Below, in pieces: positions 56,501 through 64,000 of a DNA stretch of 64,000 bases. This DNA comes from Guyanagaster necrorhizus (taxonomy: Eukaryota > Basidiomycota > Agaricomycetes > Agaricales > Physalacriaceae), in the NCBI RefSeq assembly GCF_019112545.1, contig NW_025064925.1:156855-220854 (forward strand), read 5' to 3'. Each line of letters begins with the position of its first letter. Positions within the stretch are counted from its first letter, which is position 1. A model generated the notes under the pieces. The model was not told the DNA's origin. It saw nothing but the letters and a program-made list of their open reading frames with translations, and did no database searches. The position numbers and the translations under genes are program-made.

Positions 56501-58579
56501 AATACATATTGTCAAACGAGTGTCAGTCGGGCTCGCACATCCCGTACCAGATCCCCATGGAGTACAAACCAAGAATATCGTGTGAAGAACACGGTGTGAC
56601 GGGTGCATGTATTGGTGCATCGGGCGTTGGATAAGAAGCCCGAACTTAGGTCAATGAAACCATCGTCAGCATGGAGAACATGTGTAAAAAGCCGGCAGCA
56701 AACATTGCGGATGAGAGCGCGCGCTTACAGATCAGAAGTTTGCAGAAGGCGAAGAAAGTTCTTTTTTTGCGAGCATAATTTCCAGCGAATTTAGCGTGAG
56801 GAGATGCATCAGAACAGATCCACCCAGGAATTGACACAGCTGTAGTAGGGAAGTCACGAATGTAGAGGACGAATCCTTGGTTACACGAGTGGACGTTGGG
56901 ACGAAGAAGGCACCGTTGTTATCTTGCGTGTAAGTCATTATCTAGACTTCCTTCGCGAGAATATAAGTTCTTTAGTCCATCATAGAAGTTAGAATCGGTT
57001 TCTGTGACGTTAACAAAGGCACACACGGGTGTTTGATATTGGAAGTCAAGTGGCGAAATTGTGAGATTTTCGCGTTTCAGCTAGCTCCGCTGTGGACTTC
57101 CACGTTCAGTTACGATATCCACGTTTTCAAGCTGATGTGGGGGAGGGGGCATGAATTCGATGTATTTCGTTCCAGTATCGTGGAAGCGCTGGTGTTGATG
57201 CATTAGAATCTTGGTCTCCATTTTCCCTAAACGATTTTGGACTACATCCTTGGTGGCGAGTGTTTTACCTGTATTTGATATAGATCAGAACCACGGTAAA
57301 TATGAGATAGAAACGGGCGCAAGATGTACCTGTGATATGTAAGCCATCGGAACTCATTCAACCAAAAATACGGGTAATATGCAAGAGCCTTTTCCACGGC
57401 TGACCTTCCGAAGCCATCAGTTGAACGTCAGAACAACGTCAGAAGACACCTACCCATTCAGATTGCGTCACTGGCTGTGGCCCTATCGGTACATCGATCA
57501 TTTTCTAGCATAGGACCATTACAGGCCACTGCGCCACGATAACCTAGTCTCAGGTGAGCAGCATTTTCCATTACAACAGGGTAATCCGATAGATCCTGAT
57601 ATCTATCTTTACCACAGATGCTATTTTTCATCTTCATTTTGGTTCTTTCCGACGGTCGACGCTCTACGTATCAGTCATATGTCCACTAGCATTGGGGACG
57701 CTCGAATACGAACGAAAAATGTTCACTGCCCTAGGACTGGAAGGGATGTCATACACGGGAGGTTAGAACCAATGAGATACTGTGTAACACCACGTAGATC
57801 AAAGTATTCATCTAGGAGCTGAAAGGCTCCGCGAATTACCATCTGAAGGCATAGCAGTGAATTTTCAGGTTTCTGTCCTGAATTTGGGGAGAAGAGTTAA
57901 AGTCTCTCCGTTATGCTTTTGAAGAACAAACATGTAGTATTGTATCCGTCTCCAAGACCGTAATTCTGCCAGGACAGAACAGGCTGGCGTGACCTGGCAA
58001 GTACACCGGATTGATGATTCGATATACAGGGCACGCGTCACATTTGAAAACCAGTCCTAGCCAAGAATCAATCCGAGCAAGCCATTCTTTGTGACTCTTC
58101 CTAATTGAGCACTGACATATCGTCGTGGAAAAGCAGAGAAATTCATCACTACATCTGCTGGAGATGTACATCTCATGTCGTCCAGTATTGAAGACAAAAT
58201 CTCCCTGTGAGGATACCAAAACTCCCTTTTTTGCTCAGAATGAATATTGTTAGTGGCGATGAAGTGGCATCAAGTCCTACCGAATGCGTCAGACATTCGT
58301 TTCTCCGAATCTTATAACGGTCATCTTTCCTCACGACTAGCATCCTCGGTACCACATTTCGGCTTGTTCGAACTGTTTTATAAAGAGCTCGTGTATTGCC
58401 ATTGGCCAGTGACACAAGCCTTTACAGCAATCACGCGCACAGACGAATAGCAGATTTTGAGTGAGTATTTTCTATTATAGTGTCTTATCTTAGGATCGGG
58501 TGTAGTTCTTGGTCCGTTTATAGCTTCTTGAGTGCTTGCATGTTATGCCAAGGCACATGAATTCCGTTCTGAGGTGAGG
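53534..58579. other. long CpG-bearing interval without a recognisable gene
   Basis: All open frames are below about 105 codons, overlap on both strands and show no known domain or convincing splice chain. The base composition is that of the gene-bearing blocks. It may hold decayed genes or non-coding RNA; nothing specific can be supported. Confidence 0.4.
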
Positions 58580-59095
58580 ATGGCTTCTCTTCCATCAAAA
58601 CAGTCCACCATGCTGAGTGTCATTAGCTGGGCCTACTACAAAGCTGAATGCCAAGACGACGACTCGTCCACGACAACGTAAGACCACCTCGGATTTCGGA
58701 CTTAAGGGTTCTATTCACAATTTTTTTTAGGTTCTATCCTTACGATGAAGGTTATGAACTTTCTGAACCGGCTTCTATTCCGTATTGGGCCGCCTAAAAT
58801 CGTTAGTGACTTGGTATTATTTCTTCGAAAGGGAGATCGTTAACCATATACTCACATGATAGCCCTGAATTGGCCTAATGGGTGTTTTGATTCTTCGGAT
58901 GCCAAAAATCTGTCCTCTCAAGGTGGGGTGTAGTTGACCACACTTTGAATAATGTAGAACTAAAATATTTCAACAGATCATCCTGATCTTACTTTGGATA
59001 ATGGCAGTGCCAGTGGTAATGGCTCTTCCACTCCCGTCGGTCTGACCGCTGGAGGCATCGTTAGTGGTGTGGGCATTTTATTGTGCGAAGAGGGT
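58580..59095 (+). pseudogene. relic of a single-pass membrane glycoprotein-like gene
   Basis: Exon 58580-58677 (MASLPSKQSTMLSVISWAYY) splices over a 53-nt intron (58678-58730) to FYPYDEGYELSEPASIPYWAA, where a TAA stops the frame at 58795-58797. Further on, after an acceptor at 58976, HPDLTLDNGSASGNGSSTP runs into VGLTAGGIVSGVGILL, a Gly-rich membrane-like segment of the type seen after Ser/Thr-rich linkers in fungal surface glycoproteins. The family match is from memory. The internal stop and missing middle suggest decay. It is followed at once by an FSH1-like fragment. Confidence 0.4.
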
Positions 59096-59119
59096 CGTTG
59101 CCAAATTACTTCTTCACAG

Positions 59120-59495
59120 GCGTGGTATTACGTCGCCGAAAATGCAACCATCTTCAGCAAACGCGTTCGTTTTCTAATATCAGATCTGAGAGAAACCACT
59201 GATAACATCGTGCTTCTTTAGCTCGGATCTCTTCGAAAAGAGTGCAGCAAGGACATCGAATTAGGTTCGTCTGTATGGCTATAAATTTTATAAGCTCACC
59301 CATGAAGTATTATTCTAGTTTTCGTCGATGCTCCCCATGCCATCCAAACGGCTGATCTACGTGCCAATGCGTCACACACTGAGTTGAGGGATTTTGATCC
59401 TACTGATGGCCAGCATAGAAGGTGGGTGGTATGATGTGTAGCATGACCTAACTAGAGCTATCAGACTGGAAGAATCTCTCATGATGCTCAGCAGA
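59120..59495 (+). pseudogene. FSH1-type serine hydrolase, N-terminal fragment
   Basis: Four exon pieces (59120-59164, 59222-59264, 59319-59421, 59456 to about 59495) join in phase through GT-AG introns. They give ENATIFSKR, LGSLRKECSKDIEL, VFVDAPHAIQTADL and RLEESLMML, which follow the N-terminal third of FSH1 family hydrolases (NATIFSKR.G.LRK, ELVFVDAP). The usual HGY before it is not present, and the GxSxG nucleophile region never appears, because CpG-poor repeat-like DNA starts near 59500. The gene was therefore truncated, most likely by a repeat insertion or deletion. Splice sites are still intact, so the damage may be fairly recent. Confidence 0.6.
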
Positions 59496-60373
59496 GGATG
59501 TTTGATATATGTGGCCTTCTTTCATCATGAAGAGACATTTGGTTGAACTTTTAACACATAGACTGGAAGGGTGTATTTGTGTTGAGTATTAATATGTTCA
59601 TGGCTAGAGAAAAGTTGGAACACATTGCTGTTGTCAGCCATGGTAGCCTTTCTTTTGGCATTTGTATGCCAATGGATAGATTCCTTTTTGGCCATTGATT
59701 CATGGACCATTAGCAGCTCAAAAAACCTCAGTCATATCCTTCATTTCTCATTGACAACCAGCTGCCTCATCCCTCTTTGTGAGTTTCCTCCCTTGGCATT
59801 TCTTGTGATGAAGCTAAACCATAGACATCCAGTCAATTTTGCATCTGTATCACAAGATACAGGATCACAGATCCACTGGCAGATCTTGTGTTTAACTCCA
59901 TGTATGAAACACTGACACTTCATGTCATTGATAAAAATGACATCATGATGATTGAAAATAGACAAAAATTCTTTTGGGGATATCAGAAAATCAACATTGA
60001 GGAATATGATGGGGGTGAGATGTATGATCTGAAGTTTCTGGTTGAGTCTTACCAGTGTTTTATATAGGCTAATTTGTTCCATCTAAGAGATAATGGAGTA
60101 AATTTCTTTTAGCATATATCTTAGATCCTCTGGGTGACATGCCATCATCTGAAAGAGGATGGAAGATGTGTGTCTAAGATCTTTTATGTTAATGCATTTC
60201 AGAAGTTCCCTCTGCAACAGCTTGTGAAATGCATTGGCATAGAAGATCTTAGACACAGTACACATATTTTTAGACTGTAGGGCTGCATAGAGAAAATGAT
60301 TTCTTGGAGTCTTATGAATAAGCCAAGACAAATAATTACAGGTGATCAGAAGATGATGAAACAATAAATCCAA
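59496..60373 (-). pseudogene. unidentified coding relic
   Basis: Two minus-strand frames (60373-60083 and 60082-59741) look like parts of one protein. The first ends LRYMLKEIYSIIS. The second includes ISPKEFLSIFNHHDVIFIND, CFIHGVKHKICQWICDP and TGCLWFSFITRNAKGG. Composition and length suggest a real former gene with one frameshift or intron between them. I do not recognise the family. Confidence 0.35.
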
Positions 60374-60889
60374 GATGCTATCCCTGTAGAGGAACAGTGG
60401 TCCTTATCAAGTAAGGCTTCCCTGCCCTTATAACCTTAGAGATGCTAACCCATGCATGTTTTTGTTATACTTTTGGGACACTAGCAACACTGAAAAAAAA
60501 TTAATCCCTTTTTCTCCACTCTGATGAAGTGGATTTGCTGTTGGTACAAGAAGGTGTCTTTCAAGAATCTAGTGCAGAGAGATAGAAGGAATGGAGAAGT
60601 GCATCTTGTCTGCATTGCTCTTTTTCAGATATGTTCCTGGATTTGCATATGAAATATCAGGTAAATCTTCACCAAAAATAAGACATGATTAAGGATCCCC
60701 TATTTTTGTGGATTGTTCATTCAAAAAGGGCAGAAACTTCCCTTGAGTCATCTCCAGTAGTAACCACCACCACTGCTCTGCAGATGGAGGACCTCTCATC
60801 TTCATGGCCTGGGGATTCATATGAGATAGAGGGTCCAATACAATCTTCAGTTCCTTTGTTTGCTCAGCTATGAAAACAACCACTCCTCT
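60374..60889. other. no gene seen
   Basis: This is CpG-poor relic DNA with only short frames on both strands. Confidence 0.35.
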
Positions 60890-61190
60890 GACTTTGATTC
60901 CATGCAGAATGTAGCTTCTTTCACATGCAGCATGAAGAAGACAGGCACTTCTAATAAGAACAAGAGAAGATACATTTTCATATACAAAGGATGTGGAAAG
61001 TGCTTAATTTGAGACAAGCATCTGAAGAGGGATGTCAGGAGTCTGCATTTGAGTGAGAAGAATGCACTCAACCTTTTCTCTCTTTGGCTCCAGTGCTCAC
61101 AGTTCCTTAGTTCATGAATGTTCACATAAAGATTGCAAGAAGTTGTTCAGCAGGCAAGACCATCTGAAATAGCATATGGGTATCTTTTAT
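60890..61190 (+). pseudogene. decayed C2H2 zinc-finger fragment
   Basis: Plus-strand reading gives YKGCGKCLI, a stop, then DKHLKRDVRSLHLS. Further on it gives CSHKDCKKLFSRQDHLK, a stop, then HMG. Both pieces follow the spacing of C2H2 fingers, with TGA or TAG where Arg or Gln would be expected. It lies between other relics and has no visible start or end. Confidence 0.4.
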
Positions 61191-61847
61191 CAAGGCCATT
61201 GTCTCTCATGTTGTGTGTTTTTCCTCATCCACAATGCTAAGAAGTCAACATTCTCTTTATCTCATTGTTCTCTGTTGCAGTCCATTAGTTATCTGTACCC
61301 TATATATATGTATCCATTCCCCACTTTAGACACTGTACTGCTAGACATTGAATTCTCTATACTTCAGCTAGAAGTTAAACATATAATAATTTCTCTATTC
61401 TTGCTTTGTACTGCATGTCACAAATATTCATGATTCATGTTAACTTAGAAACTGTTGCTAACATGTGGAATTCTCTCCAATTCTGAGCTATAGGCATAAT
61501 AGGATCTAAAAAATCATTGGGTGCAAGTGATCAATTTTGGCCTCAAGTTTGTTGTCATACAAAGCATCAAAGTATTGAAACTGAGCAAGTATGACTCAAA
61601 GCTTGTTTTGACCCACTGCATTTGACTCACAACTGTTTTAAGGCCACTTAGATGGGAAAGTCAAATGTATGTGTTTGGCTCAGCAGCAAAACTCTACTCT
61701 CCTGGTCTTGGATACAACTGATTAATCTGTTGGAGAGTAAAAGTGGCTCTTGAGAGTGAGAGCTCACTTCAGAAGTATGAGGAGTAAGCTGGTAGTAGAC
61801 AAGTAGTGTATAGTGACCCCTTGAGGGGGAAGAATATATCATTGCAG
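61191..61847. other. no gene seen
   Basis: AT-rich relic DNA. Short frames carry no motifs. Confidence 0.35.
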
Positions 61848-62275
61848 TGTCAGGTGACAACCAAACAATCACAAATGCAATACACTGCAACCACTGGGGT
61901 CTGACACTAACTGAAGATAAAGCAGAAGGATGAGGGTAATGGTGTTTTGGATGACAATAAGAGGAGGGAGGTATAGAGGTTGATAGGCTACAACTGCCAG
62001 TGTTGGTACTGAAGTAGTAGTCACACCAAGAGTTTATGAGTTTGATCAGTATATTGACTTCAGCTGAGACTGGAGCATATCCCTGTGTATTACTGACTTA
62101 TATACTGTATAGAAAAGTCTGTATGATCAGGCACAAAGCCTGTGTCCCAGTGCCTCAAACCCAGCTAAGATGGCTGAGCATGATCAGTCTTTGATCAAGC
62201 CACAAGACAAGGCAGTTCCCAATCAAACCACAAACTAAGGCAGCCAGACATGATTTAGAGGCTAAAATCATGACA
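61848..62275. repeat. solo LTR, family C (428 bp)
   Basis: It begins TGTCAG and ends ATGACA, with inverted ends TGTCA and TGACA. TGCAG stands directly before (61843-61847) and after (62276-62280), a perfect 5-bp target duplication. The block matches 8518-8853. No coding sequence lies between LTRs here, so recombination has left a solo LTR. Confidence 0.8.
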
Positions 62276-62599
62276 TGCAGCTTCAGATGACTGCATTGAC
62301 TTAGACAGAGCATGGATTGATGCTAAAATGGCCAGAACAAATAAGACCAAGAAGGAAAAGGGACATGCCAAGGTGCTAGCCCACTATGAATCCTCTTACT
62401 GAGTCCCACACCAATCTCTGCAAGTTTCAGTAGAGAGCTGAGACAGTTGGAACAGTCAAAATATCTTCTGTTCCCACAGTAGCTCACTGCTGTCTTTCTG
62501 TGGAGGCTTCTTTGGTAGCACTGGCCTAGATGATGAGATGCTGATGGATCTGCTAGTAGGACTGGCACAACTGAGACCCCCAGCAGGACTGCAACCACT

Positions 62600-63510
62600 G
62601 GCACCAAGTGGGTTAGACTCCTAACTGCAGTCAGTGCTCAGACTATGCAAATCACTTCCACCCTCAGATCTGGACAACCTCTAGACAGATGCTACTTCTT
62701 CCTGCTAGGCTATGGAAAGACAAATGGCCTGACCTTATATGTCTGAACTGGCTCAAGAGCAACTACTAAGATGTTGACCAGCTCCTATAGCAGTGCACTC
62801 ATTACTTTGAGTATAATTATTACTTCTTCAACATGACTATTCACAGGTGGTATTTGCCCAACAGTTATTTGATGACAAGGCCAGGGACTGGTGGCAGATG
62901 CAAAGCTGTCAGTACTGGGTCATGAGTCTTGGCTGGTATCAATACCCAATGGGCTGAATTCATCTACCTCTTCAAGACAAGAATTGAGGATGCAGCCAAG
63001 AAGAACAAGGCCCACTCCAAGTTGCAGGAGTATAAACAATACAAGAAGGAAGCTGGTGAATTCTTCACCCAGTTTGAGGAGCTCATCATTGCAGACAGGC
63101 CTGAGTATGATGAGATGACCTTGTCTTCTATCTTTGATGTCATGTGAACCACATCTTAATGAATGATACATTCAAGGTCATGGCCTTACCAGTAGAATAT
63201 GAGAGCTTCAAGCAGAAGGTCCTTGGTCCTTTACCTCAATGGATAATGCTGTATCTGGAACAAGGATCTCAGAGGCAGTCTGCAAGATGGACAACAAGAC
63301 AAGACTGGCAGAGACCAACTCACTTGTCAAGATTGTTGAGATGCAACTAGCACCACATATAGTGAGTAAGGCCAGCTCAGGGACATCAATGTCCTCTGTG
63401 AAGAGGGTAAATGCTTCAATTGTGGTAAGAAGGGCCACATGTACCATCATAAGGCATGGATGAGCACTTATTGGTATCCTTGGTGTAACAGTGGCCAAGT
63501 GGTAGCTGTG
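62600..63510 (+). pseudogene. gag relic of another Gypsy-type element
   Basis: Plus-strand frames give FDDKARDWWQ near 62862, then WAEFIYLFKTRIEDAAKK, HSKLQEYKQYKKEAGEF and FTQFEELIIADRPEYDEM. Later KALPVEYESFK-like residues precede a knuckle CFNCGKKGHM near 63412-63441 whose last Cys is lost. This is the usual order of a retrotransposon capsid and nucleocapsid. Frames shift at least three times. No pol follows before 63843, so only gag remains. The sequence differs from the gag of E1, A and B. Confidence 0.7.
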
Positions 63511-63842
63511 GTTTGAGTCATGTAACTATTTCAATGACTTTGAATGGTACATTTCCCCCCCCTCTCTCTCATAGATGTTCTGGGATGTGCATCTGCAGAC
63601 TTGTGACTTGTGATTTGTCACCCATGAGGACAAAAAGAGAAAATGCTATTTATATACCTACTACAATTGTGGAAATGTGGAGGATTGGCATTGGATTATT
63701 AGATGTTTGGTTGGCCAACACTTGAGCCTTGCTTTTTGAAATCATTAGCAGAGATGGCTTTGTCTGAAGGCCAGTTCAATGTTCTTTCATCCTTGTACTT
63801 GAGGACCAACTTGATATATTGAGATACAGGATTACATGCAGG
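63511..63842. other. no gene seen
   Basis: CpG-poor DNA between the gag relic and the tRNA candidate. Confidence 0.35.
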
Positions 63843-63936
63843 TTGGGTATGGTGTAGTGGCTAACATTACCGCGTTTCATGAAATACTTCTGAGAAGTGT
63901 ACACGGTAGTATAGGGTTCGATTCCCTGTATCCGAA
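63843..63936 (+). tRNA. tRNA-Glu (TTC) candidate with 22-nt intron
   Basis: TTGGGTA and TATCCGA form a 7-bp acceptor stem with G-T pairs. A D arm (GTGT/ACAT), an anticodon loop GTTTCA with TTC, and a T arm TAGGG-TTCGATT-CCCTG follow. The anticodon stem ACCGC/ACGGT has one C-A mismatch and is joined by a 22-nt intron (63880-63901) after position 37, the normal eukaryotic place. A 7-T run lies at 63958-63964. The wobble pairs and mismatch leave open a pseudogene. It shares acceptor and T arm with the tRNA-like T family at 22-24 kb. Confidence 0.55.
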
Positions 63937-64000
63937 TTAATAATGCCTCCGGAGTACTTTTTTTCCTCTGCTCATTTTACACTGGGGTGTACCGCGGAGC

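Overview
The window looks like a transposon-rich stretch of a filamentous basidiomycete genome, most likely an agaricomycete. The evidence is short GT-AG introns (about 35 to 70 nt), gene families common in mushroom-forming fungi (MYND proteins, small Zn2Cys6 and C2H2 regulators, an FSH1-type hydrolase, a DIRS-type reverse transcriptase) and Ty3/Gypsy chromodomain retrotransposons. The genus cannot be read from the sequence. Two assembly gaps occur (1182-1461 and 15721-16640).

Layout. 1-7287 is a plus-strand Ty3/Gypsy element (E1, 5' LTR outside the window) whose gag is split by a 1.8 kb insertion. 7288-10960 holds older relics, including a DIRS-type reverse transcriptase. 11000-23800 is gene-bearing DNA with normal CpG content: a conserved hypothetical gene, a five-exon MYND gene, a truncated alpha/beta-hydrolase copy and a C2H2 protein. 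22380-24640 carries a cluster of tRNA-like sequences, all on the minus strand. 24700-43420 is a nest: an old coding relic was split by Ty3/Gypsy element A (26534-42796, minus), and A was split by the younger element B (30332-38466, minus). 43600-59500 is gene-bearing again: an intact alpha/beta hydrolase, a MITE-like insertion, a very small Zn2Cys6 protein, a two-finger C2H2 regulator, and two decaying genes at the next repeat boundary. 59500-63800 is relic DNA with a solo LTR and another gag. A tRNA-Glu candidate with an intron lies at 63843-63936.

The three Ty3/Gypsy elements share one architecture: gag with a CCHC knuckle, protease, RT, RNase H, integrase and a C-terminal chromodomain. In A and B a 13-nt primer site next to the 5' LTR is the reverse complement of the predicted transcript start inside the LTR, which points to Tf1/sushi-type self-priming. 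All three are inactivated mainly by CpG transitions: Arg CGA codons became TGA stops, and catalytic Asp residues of protease, RT and integrase became Asn. Gene-bearing blocks keep their CpGs.

Most worth following up: the tRNA-like cluster, whose members have A-box and B-box promoters, no normal anticodon arm and, in most cases, a T-run terminator; the self-priming signature; and an inverted duplication (14837-16842 versus 45536-47790) whose edge falls on the start codon of the MYND gene.
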